DNA of 64,000 nucleotides from Vibrio furnissii CIP 102972 (GCF_000176175.1 NZ_ACZP01000014.1:372001-436000), one strand, 5' to 3'. Counted from the stretch's first letter, positions 17,337-26,523 are shown. The notes: generated by a model not told the origin, from the sequence alone. A program made the numbers and translations.

Positions 17337-20300
17337 ATGAAAAAAATACTCGTTTTTCTCATTGTCTTATTCTCTGGCCATCTCGTTTATGCCAACGAGC
17401 ACTATCAAGAACTCAAATTGTACGGTCGTGAAGAAAATCGAGTACAGTCTATCCCATTGACCAAGGAGCAGCGCGATTGGCTACGGCAAAAAAACGAAAT
17501 CGTTTTAGGCACGTCAAACCCTGACCATGCTCCTTTTGACATCACCACCAGCGGCGTCGATTTTGAAGGCATTACGGCCGACTACTTAGCCTTGATCGCA
17601 AGCATGCTCGAGGTGAAAGCGACGGTCAGAGTGTATCCCAACCGAGAGCAAGCCATCCAAGCCCTCAACACTGGGGAGATCGACTTGATTGCCGGCGCCA
17701 ACGCATTTGAAGTGCATCAGCAGCCGTTCTCTCTCACTCATCATTACGTTCCCGACCGCTCCGCGTTTTTTACCAAAGATCATCGCCTCACGTTTTCCAA
17801 CAGCGATGACATCGATCAGCAATCGATCAGTGTCGCCAATGACTATTTGCCGAAAGAGTTTCTCACCACGCTCTACCCCAACGTGGCATGGAAATTCTAC
17901 CCGTCCATCAACGCCGCGCTGAGCGCATTAGCGTTTAATGAGGTCGATTACTTCTTGGGCGATCTGGTCACCACGAACTACTCGATCAACCAGCAGCTTC
18001 TCAATGGGATTAAGCCCCATCGATTCATTGAGATGGCACCCACCGGGTTTGGATTTGCCTACCGAACGTCAGATGCACTGTTGGGGGATGCCATCAATAT
18101 CGCGTTGGATCACGTCACGAAAAACCAGAATCGAAGCATTCTTAAGCGCTGGAGCGCGGGCTCAAGCAGCTACTTGTACAACGACCCCATTTCACTGACC
18201 GCCGAAGAAAAGCAATGGATCAAGGAAAATCCGGTCATTAACTTCGTCACCGTCGACACCATTGCGCCGCTCTCATTCCTCGACCAAAACCAAAATTTCC
18301 AAGGTGTCTCCAAAGACATTTTGAGCATCATTAGCTACCGAACGGGTTTGAGTTTCAACGTCACCATGGCCGACTCCGTGTCCGAAGCCAATCAACAGAT
18401 CATCAACGGCGAGTCCGATCTCACCATCCTCACGCCCAGTGAGAGTCGGGGGAAGGACATGCTGTTTACGCGTCCGTTTATGCAATCCAATTTGGTGTTG
18501 GTGACGCGGCATAGAAGTGCCATAAGTCGCATGTCTGACTTAGAGGGAAGGACCCTTGTCTTGGATAAGGGCAATATCATCATCGAGAAAATCAAGCGCG
18601 ATTATCCAGGCATCAACATCATGATTGCGGATAACACGCTAGATTCGATGCGAGTACTCAATAGCGCAGGCGCGGATGGCACGATTACACAACAGAAAGT
18701 CGCGCAATACTATGTGAATCGACTTTATGACAAGAAACTCAAGATCGTCGATATCGTCTACCCGTCGATCAATGTCAGCTTTGCGGTCTCGATGGCCAAT
18801 CACCCGTTAAAGTCCATCGTAGAAAAATCCATCATGACGCTCTCCCCCGATGAGCTGTCAATTATTGCCAATAAATGGTGGAACAACGCTTATTTTAGCT
18901 CTCAAAGTTGGCGCGACTATCAGAGCCAAATTTATCTCATTGCCGCATTTCTACTGTCTTTAGGCATCATTTCCACATTTTGGAATCGACGCCTCGCCCA
19001 ACAAGTGAAAGAGCGACAGGCCGCCGAGAACTCACTCAGCGCGCAGTTACAATTCATGCAATCGCTGATTAATGGCATTCCGCATCCAATCTACGTCAGA
19101 GACAATCAACTCAAACTGGTCACTTGCAACAGCCAATACTATCAAGTGTTCGGCCTCGACCGAGCTTCGGCCATTGGCAAAACGCCACAAGAAGTGAAGA
19201 AGAACTTACAAGAAGCCGTCAAGTTTGAATCGGATTATCAGCAAGTCATTCGAACCGGAGAGCCGATTCTTGTTGACCGAACCTTGCATGTTGCAGGCAC
19301 TGAGCTGAGCATTTATCACTGGATTGAACCGTATAAAGACACGGCTGGACATTGCCTTGGGGTGATTTGTGGCTGGATCGACGTCAGCGATCGCCGTGAC
19401 CTTATCGAACAGCTCACGCAAGCCAGCAAAGCAAAAACCACCTTCTTGGCGACCATGAGCCACGAAATCCACACGCCGATGAATGCCATCATTGGTTTAC
19501 TAGAGATTGCGATTAAGAAATCCCATCAAGGCCATTTCGATGTGCCCGCGTTGGAAGTCGCTTACGACTCTGCACATAATCTTCAGGTGTTAATTGGCGA
19601 TATTTTGGATATTGTTCGCATCGAATCAGGCCATATCAGCATTGCCCCTCAGCGAGTCAACCTGCGGGATCTGGTGGAATCAATTACGCGTGTCTTTGAT
19701 GGATTGGCGCGCCAAAAGTACATTCAGCTCGACGTGCATATCGACCCGACCATCACCCAAGATGTGTATGTTGACCCCACACGGCTCAAACAAATCCTCT
19801 CCAACTTACTGAGCAATGCAATTAAGTTTACCGATCAAGGTGGCGTCACCGTGACCGTCACCAATCATGGACCTAGCGAGACAACGTTCACAGAACCAGA
19901 ACAACAAGGCTCCATCGCCGAACGCTATAGCTTTGTGGTGAAAGACACGGGCACTGGCATCAGCGAGGAGGCGCAGCAACGCTTGTTTGCACCTTTTGTA
20001 CAAGTGCACAGCGATGTGGACAGACGGGGCGCAGGCCTGGGGCTGTCGATTGTTCAGTCCTTATGTAACATGATGGGTGGCACGATTGCGCTATGCAGTG
20101 AAGTGGGGGTTGGCACGCAAATTGAGGTGTCGCTCCTATTGCCCGTGCTGGAGCCTGAAGTGGCCAAGGTCACTGCCTCATTGCCGAATTTGGCGCCACA
20201 AACCCACCTGATCTCGAAAAAAGTATTGATCGTCGACGATCATGCCGCAAACCGATTATTGCTTGGCGAGCAACTCAAATTCATTGGCTATCAAGTGATC

Positions 20301-20909
20301 GTCGCTGACAATGGCTTTCAAGGTTTTCAAAAGTGGAAAGCACAACCGGAAATTGAAATTGTGATCACGGACTGCAACATGCCCGGAATTAACGGCTATC
20401 AATTAACCCAAAAAATACGCCAAGCCGAAGCCCAGTCAGAGCGCTATCACACACATATCATTGGTTTTACCGCCAATGCTCAGCTCGAACAGCGGCAGCG
20501 CTGTTTAGATGCCGGCATGAATGATTGCCTCTTTAAGCCACTCATCATCAACGACTTAAAAGAAGCGCTCGCTAAAATAGCCAAGCAAGTCCCCGCCTCG
20601 CCCACACTCAATGACAGTGCTTTAGGTGACGACATTCGCCAACGGATTGTCAACGAAGTGGTAAAAGAGAACGTGAACGACAAGCAACGCCTGCTGACAT
20701 CATTGGCAAATCATGATTATCAAACGCTGGGCGATATTGCTCACAAAGTGTGTGGTGCCGCCAAAATCATCAGCGAACACGATCTTGCAAGCGCCTGCAA
20801 ACAACTAGAACAGTTGGTGAAAACTGAGGGGGACATCGTTCATCACGATGTGCAAATGGCCGTCAATCGAATGGTTGAATTGATGGATGCGTTAGCTAAA
20901 GAGAAATAA
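17337..20909 (+). CDS. BvgS-like unorthodox hybrid sensor kinase
   Basis: Protein of 1190 residues. In order: signal peptide (1-19), two periplasmic solute-binding (SBP_bac_3/Venus flytrap) domains at about 45-265 and 285-515, TM at about 530-550, PAS at about 570-690, HisKA with His709 (MSHEIHTP), HATPase (NLLSNAIKF, GAGLGLSIVQ) at about 800-935, receiver with Asp1012 (ITDCNMPG) and HPt with His1136 (AHKVCGAAK). This is the full BvgS/EvgS plan with a four-step relay to the regulator just upstream. The H-box reads HEIHTP rather than the usual HEIRTP. Ligand unknown; the flytrap domains suggest small polar molecules. Confidence 0.94.
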   Translation: MKKILVFLIVLFSGHLVYANEHYQELKLYGREENRVQSIPLTKEQRDWLRQKNEIVLGTSNPDHAPFDITTSGVDFEGITADYLALIASMLEVKATVRVYPNREQAIQALNTGEIDLIAGANAFEVHQQPFSLTHHYVPDRSAFFTKDHRLTFSNSDDIDQQSISVANDYLPKEFLTTLYPNVAWKFYPSINAALSALAFNEVDYFLGDLVTTNYSINQQLLNGIKPHRFIEMAPTGFGFAYRTSDALLGDAINIALDHVTKNQNRSILKRWSAGSSSYLYNDPISLTAEEKQWIKENPVINFVTVDTIAPLSFLDQNQNFQGVSKDILSIISYRTGLSFNVTMADSVSEANQQIINGESDLTILTPSESRGKDMLFTRPFMQSNLVLVTRHRSAISRMSDLEGRTLVLDKGNIIIEKIKRDYPGINIMIADNTLDSMRVLNSAGADGTITQQKVAQYYVNRLYDKKLKIVDIVYPSINVSFAVSMANHPLKSIVEKSIMTLSPDELSIIANKWWNNAYFSSQSWRDYQSQIYLIAAFLLSLGIISTFWNRRLAQQVKERQAAENSLSAQLQFMQSLINGIPHPIYVRDNQLKLVTCNSQYYQVFGLDRASAIGKTPQEVKKNLQEAVKFESDYQQVIRTGEPILVDRTLHVAGTELSIYHWIEPYKDTAGHCLGVICGWIDVSDRRDLIEQLTQASKAKTTFLATMSHEIHTPMNAIIGLLEIAIKKSHQGHFDVPALEVAYDSAHNLQVLIGDILDIVRIESGHISIAPQRVNLRDLVESITRVFDGLARQKYIQLDVHIDPTITQDVYVDPTRLKQILSNLLSNAIKFTDQGGVTVTVTNHGPSETTFTEPEQQGSIAERYSFVVKDTGTGISEEAQQRLFAPFVQVHSDVDRRGAGLGLSIVQSLCNMMGGTIALCSEVGVGTQIEVSLLLPVLEPEVAKVTASLPNLAPQTHLISKKVLIVDDHAANRLLLGEQLKFIGYQVIVADNGFQGFQKWKAQPEIEIVITDCNMPGINGYQLTQKIRQAEAQSERYHTHIIGFTANAQLEQRQRCLDAGMNDCLFKPLIINDLKEALAKIAKQVPASPTLNDSALGDDIRQRIVNEVVKENVNDKQRLLTSLANHDYQTLGDIAHKVCGAAKIISEHDLASACKQLEQLVKTEGDIVHHDVQMAVNRMVELMDALAKEK

Positions 20910-20915
20910 AAATGT

Positions 20916-20942
20916 GGTGGCTTATATCGCGATTAAGCCACC
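20916..20942. terminator. Hairpin between convergent kinase and EAL genes
   Basis: Arms GGTGGCTTA (20916-20924) and TAAGCCACC (20934-20942) are perfectly complementary. It lies 7 nt after the BvgS-like stop and 25 nt after the EAL stop on the other strand. The flanks are only moderately T/A-rich. Confidence 0.6.
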
Positions 20943-20966
20943 GCACTTATATTGCAATCATCATCG

Positions 20967-22139
20967 TTATTCACTCTGGCATAATACGTTTAATATGTCG
21001 CTTGAACCTTTGGGTTTCGAATAATAAAAACCTTGCGCTAAACTGCAGCCGATGTCTTTCATGAGGTTGACATGGCTGATATCTTCCACGCCTTCGACCA
21101 CCAAACTCAAATGCATGTCGTTGGCCAGTGAGAGCACACTGTTGATCGCCAATTTACTGTTTGGGTTGTCGTGGATACTGCGGATAAATTTAGCATCCAG
21201 TTTTATCTCGGAAAATGGAAAACTCAATAAGCGACTCAGCGATGAATGGGACACGCCGAAATCATCAATGGACAATTTAATGCCTGCGTTCGCGAGGCGA
21301 ATAATATTTTCCATCACGAGCGGCGATTCAATCACATCCGACGTTTCCGTCAATTCGAGCGTGACGCAGCTGTAATCTAACGTATAGGCGTTGATTTTCT
21401 GGATCACCGTCGTCGCGAAATTCTCGTTCAATAGCTGACGAATATCGATGTTATACGACACTTGAATCAGCTTCCCGAGTTCCATCAAGCTTTTTTGAAA
21501 CGCCAGCCCATGGGCAAAAATACTCTCAAAGAAATCATCCAATAAATCATTGTTGATGATGTCATCCATGAATAATGCGGCACTGAGTACGCCACTTTTG
21601 TGGTTGTTCCAGCGCGCCAACGCTTCCAAACCAATCAAACTGCCAGTGTTGATATTGTATTGCGGTTGATAGTGATACACGAAGTCGCCGTTGAGCAATG
21701 CCGCTCTCAACTCTTCCAACGTAAAATAGATTTCCTTCGTGCTTTGGTTATAAACCGTTTTACCAACGGCGCCGTTGATAATTTTATCTTTGATCTGTTT
21801 CAGCGGGGAATGGACACTGATATCGCCAGAAAAACTGAAGTCAAGCAGGGAAACAAAACTGGCGATAGAACTGCACAAGGCTTCTCGCGATTCACCAATG
21901 TTGTACACGCATTTTAACGTGCAATTGTACTTATTGATTTTGCGTAAAAATGATAACCCTTCCGCTGTTTCGGCAAGTAAATCAATAAATAGGGTGTAGA
22001 TTTTCCCGTCAGACAGTATTCTGTCCAAAGCGTTATGCTCTTCTTCGATCACCACGGATCGGAAAATGCCAATTTCTTTGAGCTTTCGTCCCAACCCGAG
22101 ATTATCGTCAGTTCGCCTACCCACAATGAGCGCATGCAT
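20967..22139 (-). CDS. EAL-domain cyclic-di-GMP phosphodiesterase with degenerate receiver
   Basis: Cytoplasmic protein of 390 residues. Residues 1-110 resemble a receiver fold (HALIVGRRT, LFIDLLAE) but lack clear phosphorylation residues. The EAL domain spans about 140-385 and keeps the expected catalytic residues: EALARW, Asn in VSYNID, Glu in LELTET, DDFG, Lys in IKLDAKFI, Glu in VEGVED, Gln in LAQGFYYSKP. Loop 6, usually DDFGTGYSS, reads DDFGVSHSS, which could alter dimer-dependent activity. It probably hydrolyses c-di-GMP to pGpG. The start at 22139 is preferred to 22169. It is convergent with the BvgS-like gene, reminiscent of VieA-like associations. Confidence 0.88.
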   Translation of the reverse strand: MHALIVGRRTDDNLGLGRKLKEIGIFRSVVIEEEHNALDRILSDGKIYTLFIDLLAETAEGLSFLRKINKYNCTLKCVYNIGESREALCSSIASFVSLLDFSFSGDISVHSPLKQIKDKIINGAVGKTVYNQSTKEIYFTLEELRAALLNGDFVYHYQPQYNINTGSLIGLEALARWNNHKSGVLSAALFMDDIINNDLLDDFFESIFAHGLAFQKSLMELGKLIQVSYNIDIRQLLNENFATTVIQKINAYTLDYSCVTLELTETSDVIESPLVMENIIRLANAGIKLSIDDFGVSHSSLSRLLSFPFSEIKLDAKFIRSIHDNPNSKLAINSVLSLANDMHLSLVVEGVEDISHVNLMKDIGCSLAQGFYYSKPKGSSDILNVLCQSE

Positions 22140-22297
22140 AGTTGTATTCCTAGTTGTACAGGTAGCCACAGAATACTGCGCGGTTCACGCTAACGTTATC
22201 AGCTCCGACTGAGGGCGACTTCTCACCTTCCTAGCGCTGTGTAGGATTTTTCTTATCCACCAATGTCCTTATCCACGAACAAGAAATAGTGAAAAGA

Positions 22298-22332
22298 CGT
22301 CATGTGAACATGAGTTCACGTTCAGCATGACG
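22298..22332 (-). terminator. Nested inverted repeat after the PAS gene
   Basis: An outer repeat CGTCATG/CATGACG (22298-22304, 22326-22332) encloses GTGAAC-ATGA-GTTCAC (22304-22319). The two stems share a base and cannot both form fully. On the minus transcript it is followed by UCUUUUC. It could terminate the PAS/receiver operon or be an operator upstream of the EAL gene. Confidence 0.4.
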
Positions 22333-22346
22333 ACGCTCGTTGGGTG

Positions 22347-22787
22347 TTATTGAGATTGCTTCACGACCAGCGCTTCTGCGGTGGCGTCCTGAATCGATAA
22401 AAACAGTGAGTTTACTTTGCCCGTTGGCGTGCGCATTGGGTTCAGTGTGATGTTTTGATACATAAATTCCGCTTGCTGCGTCACGGGGCGCACATTGCGA
22501 CACTTAAAGAGGTAAGGACGCTGCTGCCAGGTGATAAAGCTACGGCACCCCAAATCATAAACGGGTTTGGTTTTGAGTTTGAACCACTCTTGATGAATTT
22601 CAGGGAACAAGGTGAACAACGACTGACCAATGGCTTCGTGCGCTAACTTGCCGCTATGGTGGGTCATAAACCCGTTCCACACTTGCACGTTGTAGTCACG
22701 ATCAAGCACGATCAAGCCCATATCGACGTTTTGTACCATGTCCACCATCCAGTGGAACTGTTCAAATTCTGCAGGAAGCGACAACAT
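22347..22787 (-). CDS. Stand-alone PAS-domain protein
   Basis: Small cytoplasmic protein of 146 residues that is essentially one PAS domain (MGLIVLDRDYNVQVWN start, SLFLSIQDATAEA end), with no output domain. Its ATG shares one base with the stop of the upstream receiver-CheC-like gene (TGATG), so the two are coupled. It could sense a ligand, redox state or bound cofactor and transmit this to its partner or to another kinase. Role unknown. Confidence 0.8.
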   Translation of the reverse strand: MLSLPAEFEQFHWMVDMVQNVDMGLIVLDRDYNVQVWNGFMTHHSGKLAHEAIGQSLFTLFPEIHQEWFKLKTKPVYDLGCRSFITWQQRPYLFKCRNVRPVTQQAEFMYQNITLNPMRTPTGKVNSLFLSIQDATAEALVVKQSQ

Positions 22788-23791
22788 CAGAAATCCTCCA
22801 TCAGGTACGCAAGTTTACTGTCCAGCAGTGGCAGCGATTCGTCGACAAACATAAACAATAGATCACAGCGAATAGACGTGCCTTCGATGTTGTAGCTGAC
22901 TTCAAACGTCATGGTTTTCTTAAACGAGCCTGCTGTTGACTGAATCACCGAATCAATCGGAATGTGCTGCCCAAGCAACACGGGTGAACTTTGGAAAAAA
23001 CGCACTTCGGCTTGTTCGCCCAACCCGTTCAGGAACGAGCCGACCAAAATGTTGGACACATCCATCAAAAGCTCAAGCTCTTCCAACTCTTCACTGTCGG
23101 TTGGGACTTTCATCAGTTTCTTCAAATCTGCAACGCTGGAGTCTGTGAGCAGCACTAACGCCTCTCCCGCAATCCCTTCGCCGCTAAACCCCTGACACAC
23201 CCCCGAGACGTGAACGTTATCGGCCAAATCACGCAATGCCATGTGTAATTCGCTCACTTCAAAGATATTGACGTTGGGCAGGGGCAATTGCACAAACACA
23301 TCAAAATGACGCGCCAGCGCATCAGCCGCACGACCAATCGACACGTTCGCCACTTCCATGTAGATGTCGCGGCGACGCAAAATTGGCAGCTCGATGGATA
23401 CCGGGGTCACAATACGCGGCTGAGCGGCAGGCTCGACCAACGTACGAATAACCGCATTGAGGTCATCTTTATTGATCGGTTTTTGAATGAAGGCTTTGGC
23501 CCCCAGCGCCATCACCCGTTCTTTGGCTTTGGGTTGGATATCGCCAGAAACCACCACCACTGGCGTGGTATGGCCTTTGTCACGCATCGCTTCCAACGTA
23601 CCAAACCCATCGAGTTCTGGCATCGTCAAATCAAGGAACATGAGCTGGAAGTCTTGCTGTTCAAGGGTGCTCAGCGCTTCCAAGCCATGCACAGCAAAGG
23701 TGATCTCTGCATTTAACGATGCAGGAAGAGAGCGTGCCATCTGCTTTCGGGCCAACGCCGAGTCATCGCAGATGAGTACTGAATACGACAT
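22787..23791 (-). CDS. Response regulator with CheC/CheX-like phosphatase domain
   Basis: Protein of 334 residues. The N-terminal CheY-like receiver (1-125) has LICDDS, phosphoacceptor Asp54 (LMFLDLTMPELDGF) and the FIQKP lysine. The second half (about 140-330) resembles CheC/CheX/FliY-type phosphatases, with ELHMALRDLADNVHVSGV and a repeated ELELLMDVSNILVGSFLNGL helix of the E-x3-N type. Such domains dephosphorylate CheY-P, so it may tune chemotaxis or its own receiver. The first gene of a two-gene operon with the PAS protein; AAGGTGATGAT precedes the ATG. Confidence 0.85.
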   Translation of the reverse strand: MSYSVLICDDSALARKQMARSLPASLNAEITFAVHGLEALSTLEQQDFQLMFLDLTMPELDGFGTLEAMRDKGHTTPVVVVSGDIQPKAKERVMALGAKAFIQKPINKDDLNAVIRTLVEPAAQPRIVTPVSIELPILRRRDIYMEVANVSIGRAADALARHFDVFVQLPLPNVNIFEVSELHMALRDLADNVHVSGVCQGFSGEGIAGEALVLLTDSSVADLKKLMKVPTDSEELEELELLMDVSNILVGSFLNGLGEQAEVRFFQSSPVLLGQHIPIDSVIQSTAGSFKKTMTFEVSYNIEGTSIRCDLLFMFVDESLPLLDSKLAYLMEDF

Positions 23792-23903
23792 ATCATCACC
23801 TTCTCGTTCTCATTTTGGGTTTACCCTAAAGTGTATACCTAATTTCGTGAGAGAGGCTAGAATACAGCGCTTAATTATTGATAAATAGGATGATTCCTAC
23901 TTG

Positions 23904-24143
23904 CTAGTAATTTGGCCAAATCATCAGCAGAATGATTCTCAGCACGAAGGCACACACCATCATCGCAATGCCCAGTCGATACCATTTGTATTCAGCAATC
24001 GTCATGGGAATGCGTTTATAAAACATCGTCGCCACACCTTTCCAGTCGTGACTGCGTCTCCCGTACTGAGTAATGCCAGTGAGCACAAACAAAATGCCGC
24101 CAATCAGCAGGCCTTTTTCAATCAAAAACAGTGCGGTTTCCAT
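23904..24143 (-). CDS. Small two-helix inner-membrane protein
   Basis: Protein of 79 residues with two predicted transmembrane helices, about 8-26 (IEKGLLIGGILFVLTGI) and 57-75 (LGIAMMVCAFVLRIILLMI), joined by a basic loop (YGRRSHDWKG). AAAGGA precedes the ATG. It is separated by its own intergenic space on both sides. I do not recognise a named family. Coding character and ribosome-binding site support a real gene. Confidence 0.65.
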   Translation of the reverse strand: METALFLIEKGLLIGGILFVLTGITQYGRRSHDWKGVATMFYKRIPMTIAEYKWYRLGIAMMVCAFVLRIILLMIWPNY

Positions 24144-24279
24144 GCGTTCATCGTCCTTTATTTACTACATCAAAGAGAGTGTATAAATAAACGCGGACGC
24201 TGACTGTAGAACTATAGTCGAAGAAAGCGCCAAGGGTTGCACGCTATGCCCCGGTTGCCAGCCCTAGATGAACGACGTA

Positions 24280-24305
24280 AAAAAGAGGCCTTGCGGCCTC
24301 TTTTT
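24280..24305. terminator. Bidirectional rho-independent terminator
   Basis: Perfect 11-bp stem AAAAAGAGGCC/GGCCTCTTTTT around TTGC. It terminates the minus-strand membrane protein gene ending at 24329 and could act on plus transcripts too. Confidence 0.9.
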
Positions 24306-24328
24306 AATGATTGATTGATGCGATCGGA

Positions 24329-24685
24329 TTAATGATGCAATGTAGGTTTTGGCACCACCGTGATGCTGTCTCGATAGCTGAACCACAAGTAGCTCACCAC
24401 AATCGAGAAGAACAAATACGACAGCGCAAAAATAATGGGCGACGTAATCAGTTGTGCAGAGAGCCCCCAAGCCACGCCTAGGACCGTCACACCTACTTTG
24501 GCTAACAGGCCACAAACCAGCAGAAAAACGGCCAGTTCAGGAAATCGCGTGCTGCGGAAGGCAAACCAGTAACAGCTACCAACCGCCAAGGCGGCAACGG
24601 ACAAGCCAAGCATGAAAGAGTGGAAATGTTCAGCGGAGGCGACCCCTGCCGAGACTGATGCCATCATGATTAATAACAGTTTCAT
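24329..24685 (-). CDS. Small integral membrane protein
   Basis: Protein of 118 residues with three or four hydrophobic helices: a signal-like first helix (KLLLIMMASVSAGVASA), LGLSVAALAVGSCYWFAF, LAVFLLVCGLLAKVGVTVLG and PIIFALSYLFFSIVVSYLWF. The C-terminus is polar and ends in a di-His. Followed by a strong terminator and preceded by a 491-nt space. No family recognised; a possible role in envelope or transport cannot be read from the sequence. Confidence 0.7.
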   Translation of the reverse strand: MKLLLIMMASVSAGVASAEHFHSFMLGLSVAALAVGSCYWFAFRSTRFPELAVFLLVCGLLAKVGVTVLGVAWGLSAQLITSPIIFALSYLFFSIVVSYLWFSYRDSITVVPKPTLHH

Positions 24686-25176
24686 AATCTGCCTACCTTA
24701 GTTACAGAAAGCATCCTTTCAAATTTGGAATCTCACTTTTTGTCTATTTTCTCGCATCAAATAATTATTTCAAGGTCAAAAAAGCAACAAAAAATAAACA
24801 GAATGTTGAGACGAAGTGTTTGTTAAATAGACGTTAAAACAAACCAAACTCCACTTATCGATTTACCAGTCACTTCGGGACTAATGATTTGCAAAACTTG
24901 ACATTTTGAAACAAAAAATTAACCACAAATTTTTTATGATTAATGTTTTCAAATTGTGACAAAGGCACAGTTTGCGCTCGAAGAAAAACTTCAGATTGCA
25001 AAAATGGAAAAACTCAGTGGGCACGCCGCCTGCAAACCGTGCGTGGTAAAACACCATAACAGTTGAGTCCATCACACTTCTCACCTATTGATGAATCGAA
25101 CAGCACGCGATTTCTCGTCTTCATTCGAACACTCTGATACGTTTGCGCCACCGAACGTTAACCCCATAATGACTTC
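24686..25176. other. Divergent intergenic region before the ThrE-type exporter gene
   Basis: A 491-nt AT-rich stretch that should hold promoters for the small membrane protein (minus) and the exporter (plus). I see no convincing gene, terminator or palindromic operator in it. Confidence 0.4.
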
Positions 25177-26340
25177 ATGCCGTCACAGTATCGAATCAAC
25201 AAAATTGTTGAGATTGGCGACACACTCCACCGCAGCGGATGCGCCCCTTACAAAGTCGAGAAATACACTCAATTTTATGCCCAAAAACATGGCGTGGATG
25301 TCATGATTCAAGCCACGCCAACCACCATCAACTATCAGTTTCCCGATGACAACAACACGGTGGTGATGAAGCGACTCAAACCCGCATCCATTAATTTAAG
25401 CTTGCTGGCCAATACCATCATTCGCATCAACCAACCCAGTCACGAGCCGGTTCCTGAGCCCATCGGCTATTCAAAATGGATTATCGCGCTGGCCAACATG
25501 GGCATTCCGCCCGCCTACTTGATGCTGGTCGGTAGCACCTTAGAAGCAGTGATGATTTCAGTGGTGTTGGGCTTGCTGGTGTGGGTCAGTCAGTTGGTGT
25601 GCCATTCAAGACGTGCCATCGCGGTTGAATTTGTGGCCGCGCTCATCACAGGCATCTTAGTCGCGTTTTTAGCCAGCACAGGCTTACCCATCCCGGTGTG
25701 GGCGCTGTGCGTGGCCGCCGTGATCTTGTTTGTGCCCGGCTTGTCCATTGCGAACTCCTTGGAGTGTTTGGCCTTTAACGACTTGGTTTCAGGCACCAGC
25801 TTATTTGGCCAGAGTGCCTTAACGCTGATTAAGCTGTTTGTCGGTATTGTGATTGGCTTAAATATCGGTGAAGCGATTTGGGGACAAGCCCCCGCAACCA
25901 CCTATCGCAACGAAGTGCCATTGGCATTGCACATCTGTGGCCTCTTCTTACTCTCCGTGTCGATTGGTGTGTTGTTTAATGCGCGTCCCAAAGACATTTT
26001 GCTCGGTTTACCCGTGGCCGTACTGGGGATGTGGGGGCCGTTTTATCTCGGTTTTGATGCTGGCTGGGTGGTTGGGACTTGGGTCACGACGGTGTTGATT
26101 ACGCTGTATGGCACATGGCTGGCAAAGAAAATGGAGCTCACTGGCTCCATCTATATCGTGCAGGGGATCATCATTTTGGTACCGGGCAGCCGCGTCTTGA
26201 TCAGCGCCAGTCAGTCGGTGTTTGAACAATCGATTCTGCCGATCCCAAGCATTGGCCTGTCAGCCCTGTTTATGTTCTCGGCAATTGTGGCGGGCCAAGT
26301 CACCGCCTATTCGATTTATTCACCCAAAGTCGAACGTTGA
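25177..26340 (+). CDS. ThrE-type threonine/serine exporter family protein
   Basis: Inner-membrane protein of 387 residues. An N-terminal soluble domain of about 110 residues (LHRSGCAPYKVEKYTQFYAQ) is followed by about ten transmembrane helices, including the family segment CVAAVILFVPGLSIANSLEC and a second half with IYIVQGIIILVPGSRVLI. This is the fused DUF1212-DUF3815 plan of ThrE exporters, which expel threonine or serine. No strong ribosome-binding site is seen before the ATG at 25177; an ATG at 25169 is out of frame. The last codons lie inside the first unit of a 16-bp tandem repeat. Confidence 0.85.
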   Translation: MPSQYRINKIVEIGDTLHRSGCAPYKVEKYTQFYAQKHGVDVMIQATPTTINYQFPDDNNTVVMKRLKPASINLSLLANTIIRINQPSHEPVPEPIGYSKWIIALANMGIPPAYLMLVGSTLEAVMISVVLGLLVWVSQLVCHSRRAIAVEFVAALITGILVAFLASTGLPIPVWALCVAAVILFVPGLSIANSLECLAFNDLVSGTSLFGQSALTLIKLFVGIVIGLNIGEAIWGQAPATTYRNEVPLALHICGLFLLSVSIGVLFNARPKDILLGLPVAVLGMWGPFYLGFDAGWVVGTWVTTVLITLYGTWLAKKMELTGSIYIVQGIIILVPGSRVLISASQSVFEQSILPIPSIGLSALFMFSAIVAGQVTAYSIYSPKVER

Positions 26341-26386
26341 TATTACCGAACGTGGATATTGCCGAACGTGGATATTGCCGAACGTG
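26330..26386. repeat. 16-bp tandem repeat at the exporter gene end
   Basis: Units 26346-26361 and 26362-26377 are identical (CCGAACGTGGATATTG). They are preceded by a diverged unit (26330-26345) that contains the stop codon of the exporter gene and followed by a partial unit CCGAACGTG (26378-26386). About 3.6 copies. Confidence 0.9.
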
Positions 26387-26471
26387 AACACCGATCGTTC
26401 GCCTATGGCGGTCATCGGCTGCCTCTTTGGTCGCTGCGTTTCAACCACACGTTTCAGCCACACAATGAAAG

Positions 26472-26523
26472 AAAGAGCCCTAGTCGAAAGTCACTATTAA
26501 GCAGCTTTTGAATAGGGCTCTTT
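26472..26523 (-). promoter_or_regulatory. Long hairpin spanning the arfA stop codon
   Basis: Perfect 11-bp arms AAAGAGCCCTA (26472-26482) and TAGGGCTCTTT (26513-26523) with a 30-nt loop. On the minus transcript the 5' arm lies in the last sense codons of arfA (for Lys-Glu-Pro-Tyr), and the loop contains TAA-TAG-TGA in frame. This matches the known arfA design in which RNase III cleavage or early termination makes a non-stop mRNA that tmRNA normally eliminates. Confidence 0.8.

Noticed and set aside
24940..24990. CRP-like sequence before the exporter gene (TGTGA then CACA)
   Set aside because: The half-site spacing is off by one from the TGTGA-N6-TCACA consensus.
24881..25084. 67-codon minus-strand frame in the region before the exporter gene
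   Set aside because: No ribosome-binding site, Phe/Cys-rich composition typical of AT-rich noncoding DNA.
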